36,071 nt of DNA from Brenneria salicis ATCC 15712 = DSM 30166. Its GTDB lineage: Bacteria > Pseudomonadota > Gammaproteobacteria > Enterobacterales > Enterobacteriaceae. Position 1 is the stretch's first letter. Every line of letters starts with the position of its first letter. The stretch is taken from NCBI RefSeq assembly GCF_003315515.1, contig NZ_QNRY01000036.1, positions 1 through 36,071 of the forward strand. The letters are read 5' to 3'. Below the pieces are notes generated by a model, which did no database searches, was not told where the DNA came from, and was given only the letters and a program-made list of their open reading frames with translations. Below are positions 25,785-35,544 of this stretch, one piece after another. The position numbers were made by a program, and so were the translations under genes.

Positions 25785-28700
25785 TCATCGCAAGATCTTT
25801 TTTAATTGCTCGGCAATGCGGGCAATGTGCGGCATCGTCATCATCGATATATGGTCGCCGGAGGTACTGAGCACCGTCAGGTTGCCCGCCGTCAAACGCC
25901 GCCATCCCAGTCCTGATTCGGGCGGGCGGCGGCGGCCCGGCAAGATATCTTCAGCTTCGACAACCAGGAGATTGCCCGCGTATGGCGCCCCCTGATAATC
26001 ATCCGTGGCATGAATATGCGCGCGCAAAATGTGCAGAAACTGTTGAAATGCCGTCAGGCCAATGGCGTCGGGCACGAGTCCGGCTTGCTTGAACGCTGCC
26101 AGGAATCGTGCAGTGCGTTGCTCTTCAGACATCGCAGACAAGGCGGCTTCTGAAAGCTGGAAGGATGTGCCGGTAAACCGTTCCACTTTATGTGCAAAGT
26201 ACGCCAGCCTTTCATGTTCATTCATCTGTGCGGAATCGTCGACGGCTACCTGTGGCGCGGGCTGATCCAGCACCAGTACGGTAGGGGTTATTCCCGTTGT
26301 GGCCAGCTGCTGCGCCATTTCAAAGGCAATCGTTGCCCCCAGAGACCACCCTCCGATAACCAGGTTAGGACGATGTACCCGCTCGCCCGCCTGCGACAAA
26401 TAAAACGCGGCTAAAGCTTTAATATCCTTGTTGTAAGGGGCATTACGGCTGAAATCAGCCACCTGAATGCCGTAAATCGGATAATCGCTGCCCAACGCGC
26501 GGGCCAATGCGGAATAGCACAGCACGTTGCCCCCAGCGGGATGGATAAGCACCAGCGTCGGCTTGTTGTCGGCAAGCCCCGGGGTGATAGTGATACATGA
26601 CGAAAGGGCCTGCGGCTCGGCCTGTTCCAGTAGGCGGGCCAATTGATGGATGCTGCTGTTCTCAAGCAATTGCCCTAAAGAGAGTGCCGTTCCGAAGTAT
26701 TGGTTGACGTCGAGAATGAGCTTTAACGCACTGATAGAGTTACCGCCGAGGTTAAAGAAACTCTCCTGCGTATCGATGTCATCCCGTTGTAGAACCTGGC
26801 GATAAATCGCATACAGGCACTGTTCGCGCTCACCTTCGGGGCGGCGGGGGGATAAAATCGTCTCATACGCCGGCAGCGGCAGAGCGTTATAGTTGATCTT
26901 GCCGCTGGCGGTCAATGGCATCGCATCGAGCCAGACCCAGCGTTCGGGGTGCATGTAGCCAAGCAGTTTTTTTTGCAGCGTCTCTTTTACCAAAGCGCGA
27001 TGCTGTGCTGAGACCCCGCAAAGGTAAGCGGTCAACACGGTTTCCCCGTTCGGTAACCTATTTTGTTTGACCGCGGCATGGGTGACAGCGTCGGCCTGCT
27101 GCAAGGCCTGTTCAATTTCAGCCAGTTCAACACGATAGCCTCTGACCTTAACCTGACGGTCGAGGCGTCCCAGAAACGCAATATTGCCATCAGGCAGCAG
27201 GCGGCCTTTATCACCGCTTCGATAGAGCCGCTCTCCTTCAAGATAAGGATGCGGAATAAAGCGTGCTTGGTTTTGTTCCGGCAGGCCGAGGTATCCTGCC
27301 GCCACATGCGCACCGCCCAGATAAATTTCACCCGGTAACCCGGCGGGAACCAGTTGCCGGCAGGGATCGAGCAGCAGTACATGGCTATCCGCCAACGGCG
27401 TACCAATCGGCAAATAGTCATCGGCGATCGTGCTGAGATCGTCGGGAACCGCGTAGGTGGTTATGCCGACGGTACACTCGGTCGGGCCATAATGGTTCAC
27501 CACGCGGCAGGCGCGGTTTAGCTGACGTACGCGTGTAATCAGCGACACGGGAACACGCTCTCCGCCAAGCACTAACAGACGTTGCGGCAGCAGGGCGCAT
27601 GCTTGCGGTGATGTTAATAGCGCTGCCAAATGAGAAGGCGTTATCTTGATGCAATCCAACGGATTGTCCGCCAGATAGGCAAACAGCGCTTCAGGCGCAT
27701 TGAGTTGTCGGGCGCTGATGATTTCAAGCTGCCCTTGATGAAGCAAAGAGGGGAACAGCATGGTATGCGCCAGATCGGTCGTGAAAGCGGAAAACATACC
27801 GTAGCGAACGCCCGCGGGCAGCGAGAGAACTGGTTGGATCGCGTGGCAATAGTGACTCAAATGCGCATGATTGACGCGAACGCCTTTCGGTTTTCCACTG
27901 CTGCCGGAGGTATAAATAATATAAGCGGGCATATCGTGACGCGCCTGATACGGCGGGTTGCTTGCCGGCATGGCGCTGAACTCTTGCCTTACATCGATGC
28001 ACGGCAACGCCTGTTGCGGGGCGGCGCCATCAATCAACGCGCAGCGGGCGGCGGCGTCTTGCAGGATAAATGCGATCTGCTGCGCGGGGAGCGCCATATC
28101 AATCGGCACATAGCATCCGCCGGCCTTCAGTACCGACAGGATGGCGACCACGCAGCGCTCGCTCTTCGGCATGCAAAGCGCGACGCATTCTCCCGGCGCG
28201 ATACCGTTCGCCCGTAGCTGATGCGCCAGCCGGTTTGCCCGCTGATTAAGCTGGGTATAGGTAAGCGTTCGTCCTTCACAGCGGAGTGCGATGGCGTGCG
28301 GTCGCAGCTCAACCTGATGTTCAAACTGGAGATGGACGGCTGGCGGAGCGACATCTCGGGCGGGGCGGCAGCGGGCTATCAGTGCCTCTCTCTCCTCTGC
28401 GCGCAGCAGCGACAGGTCCCGGACAGTCAACTGCGGCTGAGTCATGACGACCTGGAGGATGGTGTGTAGATCGACCAGCATGCGCTGGATGGTGTCCTGA
28501 TTAAATAAGGGGCTACTGTAGTTGAGGGTAAACAGCAGGCCATCTCTGTCTTTATCTTCTTCCACCCACAAGTTCAGATCGAGCTTCGCAGTGGCGTAGT
28601 CCACCTTTAATGGTTGATATTTGAAACCACTGTTATTGTGAAAATGGGGAAACACCTGATAGGTCAGGATGGCCTGAAATACCGGGTTAACCTGGGGATT

Positions 28701-29858
28701 ACGCACGTAGCTGATTTCATCCAGTATGTAATTAAACGGCACATCCTGGTGCATCATGGCCTGCTCGCATTCGGCGCGTGTGGTATTGATCAGCGTGGAG
28801 AACGGTGCATCGGGATTGATCTCGAAACGTAGCGGCAGCGTATTCATAAATAACCCCATCATGCTTTGTGTGACGGGCAAATTCCGATTGGCGAACGGCG
28901 CGCCGATAATAATCTCCTGCTGGCCGCTGTATTTGTGCAGCAAGAGTTGATACGCGGTGAGGATGATATGAAATTGCGTGGCGTGGTGTTGTGAAGCGCA
29001 GGCTTGCAAACGCCGACAGAATGCGGCGTCGAAGAACCGGCTGGCTATGCCGCCCGCGGTACGCATTTTGGCCGGACGCGGCCGATCGGTCGCGAGTTCC
29101 AGCAGGCCCTGAATCCCATCCAGTTTCTTGGCCCAATGGGCGAGCCCCTCCTGATATTCCCCCTCGGCATACCACCGATTCTCCGCCAGGGCATAATCGG
29201 TGAATTGCAGGGTGTCCGCTATTTTTAACGTCTCGCCCTGGAGCAAACGAAAGTAGGTCTCCATAAACGTTTTGAAAAATAGGTTTACCGTCCAGCCATC
29301 GGAAATGATGTGATGAAACGTCAGCAACAAGACATATTCATCAGGGCGCGTTTTTAACATATGCAAATAGGCCAACGGACCATTGGCCAGGTCAAAACTG
29401 ATGCCGCCTTCCGCTTTTGCCAGGGTTTGCACGCGGCTTGCGATCTCTTCCTGCGCGCATGCGGAGAGATCGTCATAGTGGAAATGGAAAGGCATGTCAT
29501 CGGATACGCATTGGTATACGTCGTCATCGATGAAACGGAACGTGGTACGAAGAATGTCATGCTGTCGCGTCAGGTAATCAAGCGCGGTTTGGGCCAGTTG
29601 CGGATCTATTTCATGTTCAATCCAGCAGGTAACGGCATAGGGATTGTTATAGGCTTGATGGTTATCAAGGTATTGATCGAGCATCCAGATGCGTTTTTGG
29701 GCGCTGGTCATCGGGAAATGGTTTCTGCCCGGTTGCGTATTTTTTTGAATGGTTTTAGCGCCTGCTATGACCGCGCCTGCTTTTTTCTTGTCGTGCGCCA
29801 GTTTTTTTAAGTCGTCTAGGCTCAGTGATGCCAGTCGATCGGTACGGGTCGATGTCAT
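25785..29858 (-). CDS. Nonribosomal peptide synthetase, C-A(Asp)-PCP-TE
   Basis: A single complete module of 1357 residues. The C domain (about 48-480) has the intact active site H182-H-I-I-S-D-G188. The A domain (about 510-1000) has YTSGSSGKPKG at 649-659, GPTE at 791-794 and the A10 lysine K987. Its specificity residues, placed by alignment with GrsA, are D695, L696, T699, K738, V763, G765, H789, V797, G798 and K987. The string DLTKVGHVGK is one change from the aspartate code DLTKVGHIGK. The PCP serine is S1041 in GGNS. The TE (about 1095-1357) has S1172 in GWSLG, D1198 and H1336. The N-terminal 45 residues are charged and may dock to the PKS. It probably condenses the PKS chain with Asp and releases the product. 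Confidence 0.93.
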   Translation of the reverse strand: MTSTRTDRLASLSLDDLKKLAHDKKKAGAVIAGAKTIQKNTQPGRNHFPMTSAQKRIWMLDQYLDNHQAYNNPYAVTCWIEHEIDPQLAQTALDYLTRQHDILRTTFRFIDDDVYQCVSDDMPFHFHYDDLSACAQEEIASRVQTLAKAEGGISFDLANGPLAYLHMLKTRPDEYVLLLTFHHIISDGWTVNLFFKTFMETYFRLLQGETLKIADTLQFTDYALAENRWYAEGEYQEGLAHWAKKLDGIQGLLELATDRPRPAKMRTAGGIASRFFDAAFCRRLQACASQHHATQFHIILTAYQLLLHKYSGQQEIIIGAPFANRNLPVTQSMMGLFMNTLPLRFEINPDAPFSTLINTTRAECEQAMMHQDVPFNYILDEISYVRNPQVNPVFQAILTYQVFPHFHNNSGFKYQPLKVDYATAKLDLNLWVEEDKDRDGLLFTLNYSSPLFNQDTIQRMLVDLHTILQVVMTQPQLTVRDLSLLRAEEREALIARCRPARDVAPPAVHLQFEHQVELRPHAIALRCEGRTLTYTQLNQRANRLAHQLRANGIAPGECVALCMPKSERCVVAILSVLKAGGCYVPIDMALPAQQIAFILQDAAARCALIDGAAPQQALPCIDVRQEFSAMPASNPPYQARHDMPAYIIYTSGSSGKPKGVRVNHAHLSHYCHAIQPVLSLPAGVRYGMFSAFTTDLAHTMLFPSLLHQGQLEIISARQLNAPEALFAYLADNPLDCIKITPSHLAALLTSPQACALLPQRLLVLGGERVPVSLITRVRQLNRACRVVNHYGPTECTVGITTYAVPDDLSTIADDYLPIGTPLADSHVLLLDPCRQLVPAGLPGEIYLGGAHVAAGYLGLPEQNQARFIPHPYLEGERLYRSGDKGRLLPDGNIAFLGRLDRQVKVRGYRVELAEIEQALQQADAVTHAAVKQNRLPNGETVLTAYLCGVSAQHRALVKETLQKKLLGYMHPERWVWLDAMPLTASGKINYNALPLPAYETILSPRRPEGEREQCLYAIYRQVLQRDDIDTQESFFNLGGNSISALKLILDVNQYFGTALSLGQLLENSSIHQLARLLEQAEPQALSSCITITPGLADNKPTLVLIHPAGGNVLCYSALARALGSDYPIYGIQVADFSRNAPYNKDIKALAAFYLSQAGERVHRPNLVIGGWSLGATIAFEMAQQLATTGITPTVLVLDQPAPQVAVDDSAQMNEHERLAYFAHKVERFTGTSFQLSEAALSAMSEEQRTARFLAAFKQAGLVPDAIGLTAFQQFLHILRAHIHATDDYQGAPYAGNLLVVEAEDILPGRRRPPESGLGWRRLTAGNLTVLSTSGDHISMMTMPHIARIAEQLKKILR

Positions 29859-29900
29859 GATCGTCTCTCGCTTTTGGGTATTCGGTATTAACGTCGACGG

Positions 29901-29928
29901 CCGCCTCCCGATAGCGTTCGGGAGGCGG
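29901..29928 (-). other. Perfect intercistronic hairpin between PKS and NRPS genes
   Basis: An 11-bp perfect stem CCGCCTCCCGA/TCGGGAGGCGG with a 6-nt loop starts 9 bp after the PKS stop on the minus strand. CCGTCGACG follows rather than T, so it is not a standard terminator. An mRNA-stabilising or processing stem that sets the PKS:NRPS ratio is more likely. Confidence 0.65.
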
Positions 29929-29936
29929 TCTCCCCC

Positions 29937-32900
29937 TTAGTTCTGCAATAACGTTTCAAGCTCCGAGAGAATCAGCGTCGATAGGCCTTTTATCGTCTGG
30001 TTCTGATAAAACAGGTCAACGCGAATATCGATCTCGAAGATGCCTGAGACGGTTGAGATCACTTGCACCGCAAGGAGCGAGTTGCCGCCGAGCTCGGTGA
30101 AACTGTCGTTCACGCCGATGCCGGAAATCCCCAGAATGGATTGCCAGACGTTGACGATCTCCTTCTCAATGTCGTTTCCCGGGGCCTGGTAATCCACGGA
30201 CAGCGCGGGTCTTGAATGACCTTCCAGCGCCGCGTTGTCCAGCACGATATGTTCGGGCGTCGCTTGCTCGGGAATCGACTCATAGATGATTTGATCCAGA
30301 TCGCTGGTGACGATCACCAGTTGCGCAAACTCCAGATGCGACAGTTGGCGTTTAAGGATATCCACGCCTTCCGGCAGCAGAATATCTTTATCCGCCAGAT
30401 TTACTTTCACCGGGAACGCCGATGTGGCTTGCGGCGTGGCGACCTGATTATCCGGCGTCAGTTTGAGCAGGGTATAATTTTCCAAAGCTAGCAGCGGTCG
30501 GCCTTGCGGCGAAAGGAAGACGATGTCCATGACGATCGCGTTGTCCTGTGCTTGATAGGCGCGTTTGAGCTTAACGTGGGCATAGACATTGTCGTTTAGC
30601 GGCGCGAGGAAGGTGATCTTGCCGTAGCTGATCGGCAAGAAATTCTCCTGCGTTATCGACATCAGGCAGTGTATTGCCGTCGCATCGATGATCGCAGGAT
30701 GGTATGGGTAGCGAACCATATCTTCGACATAGGCTTGATCCAACACATTGTGCACCAGCCACTCGTTGTGACCCTGAACAATATCGCGATGGTTATTCCA
30801 GCGCTGGCTCAACGACAGGAAGACATCGCCGGTAGTGGCATTTTCCAAATCCATCGGAAGAGGCGCATAGGGCATCTCGGTCGTGCAGCGCCGGCGGATG
30901 TCGTCGATAGGCTGGATAATCCCTTCAGACGCCTGCTGGTCTTGTCCGATGACGCCAAACGCGTGTTCCTGCCACTCGAGCTCGAGGGTGCCGCGACTCT
31001 TCAGGCTAAATTTATATCCCTTTCCGTCAGCGGTGATGACCAGCCGCATAAGACGGGGCCAGGCGTGGCGATAAATCACCGGCTTGGTCAGCATCAGGTT
31101 TTTCACCTGCAAGCTTTCCTGAGGCTTAAACTGTGTCATGAACTCGTGCAGCAGGGATAAGAGGGTGGCGCCGACCAGTGAAGGCTGATGAGCGAGGCGG
31201 TGTTCGTCAATGACCCAGTCTTGCCGCACGGCAAGATTGACCTGATAGCTTTCCTGCATCCCCTCGCGTTCAACCAACGTCAGCAGGTCACCTTCGACTT
31301 CATCAAAAACGGGCGACTTGCTGTTTTTCTTCTCCAACTGTTGCCGGGTCCAGCGGGCAGCCATGCCCACATCGCCCCATTTTCCCCAGTTCAACGATAC
31401 TGTGCGCCCGCGGCGATGCTGGTTGCGGTAATGCGCGAAGGCATCCATGAAGGCATTGCCGGAACAGTAATCAATACGGGCTTCATCGCCGACAATGGCG
31501 GTGATGGACGAAAACAGGATAAAGAAATCAGGCTGTTTGTTTTGCAGCAACGCATCCAGAATGACGCTGCCTGCGACTTTCGGGTCCAGCACGCTGGTGC
31601 AATCGGCGTCGCTTTTCAGCGGAATAATGCCCCCGCCCGCCACCCCGGCGGTATGGAACACGCCGTCCACCCGCGGGAAGGCGGCCAGCATGTCGCGCAT
31701 ACCGGCATAATCGCTCACGTCAACCTGCGCCAGATGCACGGTGTTGCCCTGTGCCTCCAGGCGTAAAACGCCGGCGATCTTTTCACTGATTTCATCATCC
31801 ACCGGGTGCTGTTGAACCCAGCTATGCCAGCTATCCCTCGGTGGCAGCGCCGAACGGTAGGTCAGGATTAAGGCGGCATTGCTGTTTTCCGCCACGTAGT
31901 TGGCGACCAACATCCCCAATCCGCCAAGCCCGCCGGTGATAAGATAGACGCCGTCATCCCTCAGGTCCGCGGGTATACCGCTGTCATCCTGATCCAGATG
32001 CACCGCCTGATAACCCTCTTCCCACCGCTGCCCGCCACGATATGCCACCAGATTGCCATGCGTCGCAATATCGCTTTCCGCAATCAGATGCTGCGCGATG
32101 TCATCAAGGGCGGCGCGGCCATCACGCAGATCGATATCGACCAAATGGCATTGCACTTCCGGGTATTCGTGATAGAACACCCGGGCAGGCCCGACAAGAA
32201 GCGCGTTCTCGGGCGACGCGATGGCCTCTCCCATCACGCTGAAGGTATTGCTGGTGGCGAACAGCAGGTGCAACTCATCCAGCAGGTTTTCGCTTACCAA
32301 CGCCTGTTGAAGGTAAAGAGGACGGTAGAACGCGTTAACGGATGAGATCATTTGCTCCTGATTTAACCGGGGCGTCGGCGTTTCAGCCGTCAGACTCCAT
32401 AAATACAGGATGCGAGAGGGACGCAGACCTTGTGTTTTCAGGCTTTTTAACAGGCGGATATAATCTTCACGTTGCGCGGCATGGATGACATAGCGCCCTC
32501 CGGCGGGATCTTCCTGATACGCCGCGCCGGGGGTGACGGACAAGACCTTATGTCCCTGGTTTTCCAGGCTATGCTGCGTCCGTTCGGCGATCCCGAGGTT
32601 ATCCGCCAGAATCAGCCAGCAGGTTTCATCGCCTGGCTGCACGCGGGTTCCCGCCATAAATTTGGCCGGAATGGTCTGTTTCCATGTCGGCATGGAGAAC
32701 CAGTCGCCGGTATCCGCTTTTTTACGCTTCCGCGCCTTCACCGATTGCACATCTGGCCTATCCTGCGACATCATCGGCAGCGTGAAGCGTTTACGCTCAA
32801 AGGGGTAACCCGGCAACGGCAAACGCCGACGATGTTGGTCGGCGGATAATGGGGACCACTGCATGTCTACGCCGCTGGCCCACAGTGCGCCGAATGTCGA

Positions 32901-35423
32901 GAGGAGGTACTCGCCGGATAATTCGGCATCTTTCGCGGTAGGCAGGGATGAGTAAATCAGTGCGCCGTCGTTCGCGTTGAAATGCTGCTTGGCGGAGGAC
33001 TCCAGCGAGCGTCCCGGGCCGACTTCAAGGAACACCACATCCTGAGGCGCTTTCGCCATCAGTGTCTTGAAGGCGTGAGAAAACTGCACGGTATTACGCA
33101 CGTGTCTCACCCAGTAATCGCTGTTTTGCGCCAGTTCGTCGCTTATCCATTCCCCGTTGACAGTGGATACAAACGGGATTTGCGGCGCATGCAGCGCGAT
33201 CGTATCGATAACCTTTTTAAAGGCGGGCAGCATCGGCTCCATCATGTACGAATGGAAGGCGTGCGAGGTGTCCAGATGTTTGCAGAAAATATTGTTATCT
33301 TCCAGACGCTGCTGGAAACGCGCAATCTCATCCGACTCGCCGGCGATCACGCACAGCCCGGGATAGTTGACCGCCGCCATTTCCAGCTTGCCGCCCTGTA
33401 ACTTCCCGCTCAGGGTTTCTTCATCCATTAGCACGGCCAGCATGTCGCCGGAAGGGAGCGCTTGCACCATTTTGCCGCGCAGCGCCACCGCTTTCAGCGC
33501 ATCTTCCAGTGAGAAGACCCCGGAAATGCAGGCGGCGACGCATTCCCCGACGCTGTGGCCGATCATGGCATCCGGTTTAATGCCCCAGGAAATCCACAAC
33601 TGCGCCAGACTGTACTCCACGACAAACAACGAGGGCTGGGTAAATTCGGTTTCATTGAGGCGTGACCTGTCGGCGGCATTCTCTTTGGAGAACATCACCG
33701 TTTTCAGGTCTACGCCCAGAATGGGTTCCAAATAGCGGCAACACTGGTCCATCACCTGGCGGAACGCGCCATAGGCGGTGTAAAGTTCATGCGCCATATT
33801 GAGGTACTGGTTGCCTTGCCCGGGGAACATGAACACGACTGATTTACGGTTTTTCCCCTCCTGAGACACGATAGCCGAGGGGTGCGCCAGCTTGTTCAGC
33901 AGGGTTTCACGATCACCCGCGACAATGACGGTGCTGTGGGCGAATTTTTGACGCCCGACCTGCAAGGTATAGGCGACATCGGCCAGATTGACGTTCTCAT
34001 GCACGCTCAGGTAATCATGCATCCGCTGTTTCATCTCCTCCAGCGCCTTACGACTTTTCGCCGAGAAGGGCAGGGCCAGAAGACCGTGATGCGGATCGCT
34101 CGCGGCGAGGGGGGGCGCGGCTTCAAGGACCACGCAGGCGTTGGTGCCCCCTACGCCGAAGGAGTTCACCAGCGCGCGGTGCGGGGTGTCCGATGCATCC
34201 AGTTTGCTCAGTTCGGTATTCATGATGAATGGGCTGGTTTCAAACTCGATATTGGGATTGGGCGATACAAAATGCAGCGATGCCGGCAGCATTCCCGTTT
34301 CCAAAGCCAGTGACGCTTTGATCAGGCTGGCCATGCCGGAAGCGGCATCCGTATGACCGATATTGGTTTTCACCGAGCCCAGCCGGCAGTATTGGGTTTT
34401 ATCGGTATATTCCTGAAATGTCTGCGTTAAAGAGGTAAATTCAATCGGATCGCCCAATGCCGTTGCCGTGCCATGCGCTTCAACAAAGTCGATGGTCGCC
34501 GGATTGATCTGTGCATTGGTGATCGCCTGTCTGGCGACCGCGACCTGTCCTGCAACGCCGGGGGCGGTATAGCCCGCTTTCAGGCTACCGTCATTATTAA
34601 TTGCGCCGCCCTTCAGGACGGCGTAGATATGATCGCCATCGCGGATGGCGTCATTTAGGCGCTTCAGCAGCACAACCCCTGCGCCACGGCTAAACACCGT
34701 ACCGTTTGCCCGCGAGTCAAAGGCGTAGCAGCGGCCATCCGCCGACTCCATGCCGCCCTGCATATACTGATAGCCGCGGCGTTCCGGCGTATCAACCGAC
34801 ACGCCGCCGGCAACGATCAAATCGCTTTCCCCGTTCTGAAGGCTATTAATTCCCATTACGACGGCGACCATCGCGGTCGAACAGGCGCTCTGAACGTTGA
34901 TGCTGGGCCCTTTCAGGTTCAGCTTGTAAGAGACGCGCGTGGTTACGTAATCTTTGTCATTGTTTGTCACCACTGATGCGCCGCTGGCATATTTCTGCAC
35001 CTCAGGATGGGTGTTCACTTTATTCAGGTGCCAGGCAGTTCCGGTGCCGCCGAACACGCCGACTTTACCGGGGTAGGTATCCGGCACGTAACCGGCGTTT
35101 TCAAACGCATGCCAGCAGCATTCCAGAAAGATGCGGTGCTGCGGGTCCATAATTTCGGCATCACGCGGTGTAATATCAAAAAAATGGGCATCAAAGTCCT
35201 GTGCGTTGCCTAAAATTCCCCGGCGGCGGATATAGTTTGATGAAGCGATCAGATCTTCTTCAATACCCGACTCCCGCAATTCCTCTTCGCTGAATGTACT
35301 GATGGTCTCCACCCCTTCCAGTAGATTCCGCCAAAACGCCGTGACATCTTCCGCGCCAGGAAAGCGGGCTGACATTCCCACCACGGCAATGTCTTTATCG
35401 CGGAACGTTACTTGATCTTTCAT
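29937..35423 (-). CDS. Type I polyketide synthase, KS-AT-KR-DH-like-ACP
   Basis: A 1828-residue one-module PKS. KS is about 8-436, with C181 in SACSTA, H317 in EAHGT and H357 in NIGH. AT is about 528-830, with S624 in GHSVGE and HAFH (721-724), which indicates malonyl-CoA. A KR structural half starts near 908 (MPTWKQ). The catalytic KR is about 1158-1350, with GGLGGLG, S1305/S1306, Y1319 and N1323; the LDD motif of B-type KRs is absent. A DH-like double hot-dog region (about 1400-1655) follows, with H1408 and D1580 (HPAIID), but HxxxGxxxxP is altered to HRLAHQPSLV. The ACP serine is S1782 in GGNS. There is no loading domain. GAGG precedes the ATG. Confidence 0.93.
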   Translation of the reverse strand: MKDQVTFRDKDIAVVGMSARFPGAEDVTAFWRNLLEGVETISTFSEEELRESGIEEDLIASSNYIRRRGILGNAQDFDAHFFDITPRDAEIMDPQHRIFLECCWHAFENAGYVPDTYPGKVGVFGGTGTAWHLNKVNTHPEVQKYASGASVVTNNDKDYVTTRVSYKLNLKGPSINVQSACSTAMVAVVMGINSLQNGESDLIVAGGVSVDTPERRGYQYMQGGMESADGRCYAFDSRANGTVFSRGAGVVLLKRLNDAIRDGDHIYAVLKGGAINNDGSLKAGYTAPGVAGQVAVARQAITNAQINPATIDFVEAHGTATALGDPIEFTSLTQTFQEYTDKTQYCRLGSVKTNIGHTDAASGMASLIKASLALETGMLPASLHFVSPNPNIEFETSPFIMNTELSKLDASDTPHRALVNSFGVGGTNACVVLEAAPPLAASDPHHGLLALPFSAKSRKALEEMKQRMHDYLSVHENVNLADVAYTLQVGRQKFAHSTVIVAGDRETLLNKLAHPSAIVSQEGKNRKSVVFMFPGQGNQYLNMAHELYTAYGAFRQVMDQCCRYLEPILGVDLKTVMFSKENAADRSRLNETEFTQPSLFVVEYSLAQLWISWGIKPDAMIGHSVGECVAACISGVFSLEDALKAVALRGKMVQALPSGDMLAVLMDEETLSGKLQGGKLEMAAVNYPGLCVIAGESDEIARFQQRLEDNNIFCKHLDTSHAFHSYMMEPMLPAFKKVIDTIALHAPQIPFVSTVNGEWISDELAQNSDYWVRHVRNTVQFSHAFKTLMAKAPQDVVFLEVGPGRSLESSAKQHFNANDGALIYSSLPTAKDAELSGEYLLSTFGALWASGVDMQWSPLSADQHRRRLPLPGYPFERKRFTLPMMSQDRPDVQSVKARKRKKADTGDWFSMPTWKQTIPAKFMAGTRVQPGDETCWLILADNLGIAERTQHSLENQGHKVLSVTPGAAYQEDPAGGRYVIHAAQREDYIRLLKSLKTQGLRPSRILYLWSLTAETPTPRLNQEQMISSVNAFYRPLYLQQALVSENLLDELHLLFATSNTFSVMGEAIASPENALLVGPARVFYHEYPEVQCHLVDIDLRDGRAALDDIAQHLIAESDIATHGNLVAYRGGQRWEEGYQAVHLDQDDSGIPADLRDDGVYLITGGLGGLGMLVANYVAENSNAALILTYRSALPPRDSWHSWVQQHPVDDEISEKIAGVLRLEAQGNTVHLAQVDVSDYAGMRDMLAAFPRVDGVFHTAGVAGGGIIPLKSDADCTSVLDPKVAGSVILDALLQNKQPDFFILFSSITAIVGDEARIDYCSGNAFMDAFAHYRNQHRRGRTVSLNWGKWGDVGMAARWTRQQLEKKNSKSPVFDEVEGDLLTLVEREGMQESYQVNLAVRQDWVIDEHRLAHQPSLVGATLLSLLHEFMTQFKPQESLQVKNLMLTKPVIYRHAWPRLMRLVITADGKGYKFSLKSRGTLELEWQEHAFGVIGQDQQASEGIIQPIDDIRRRCTTEMPYAPLPMDLENATTGDVFLSLSQRWNNHRDIVQGHNEWLVHNVLDQAYVEDMVRYPYHPAIIDATAIHCLMSITQENFLPISYGKITFLAPLNDNVYAHVKLKRAYQAQDNAIVMDIVFLSPQGRPLLALENYTLLKLTPDNQVATPQATSAFPVKVNLADKDILLPEGVDILKRQLSHLEFAQLVIVTSDLDQIIYESIPEQATPEHIVLDNAALEGHSRPALSVDYQAPGNDIEKEIVNVWQSILGISGIGVNDSFTELGGNSLLAVQVISTVSGIFEIDIRVDLFYQNQTIKGLSTLILSELETLLQN

Positions 35424-35461
35424 TCTGTTACCTCACCATGAATATAACCGCCATCTTTCAA

Positions 35462-35509
35462 GGCGCAGGAGGTCGGCCCACCCGAAAATGGTCCGCCTTT
35501 TCCTGCGCC
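35462..35509 (-). other. Leader/intercistronic hairpin upstream of the PKS gene
   Basis: GGCGCAGGA (35462-35470) and TCCTGCGCC (35501-35509) pair perfectly over 9 bp, with further partial pairing inside (GGTC/GGCGGACC-type blocks). It separates the small first gene from the PKS start. The minus strand continues TTGAAAGATGG, so there is no T run. It is a candidate attenuation or mRNA-stability element. Confidence 0.55.
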
Positions 35510-35544
35510 GAGAAATCTACAAGGGATTGCTAAATTAAAATGAA

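Noticed and set aside
27630..28217. 195-residue frame antisense to the NRPS A domain
   Set aside because: It is Arg/His-rich, overlaps an essential domain and has no recognisable motifs; a by-product of G+C-rich coding DNA.
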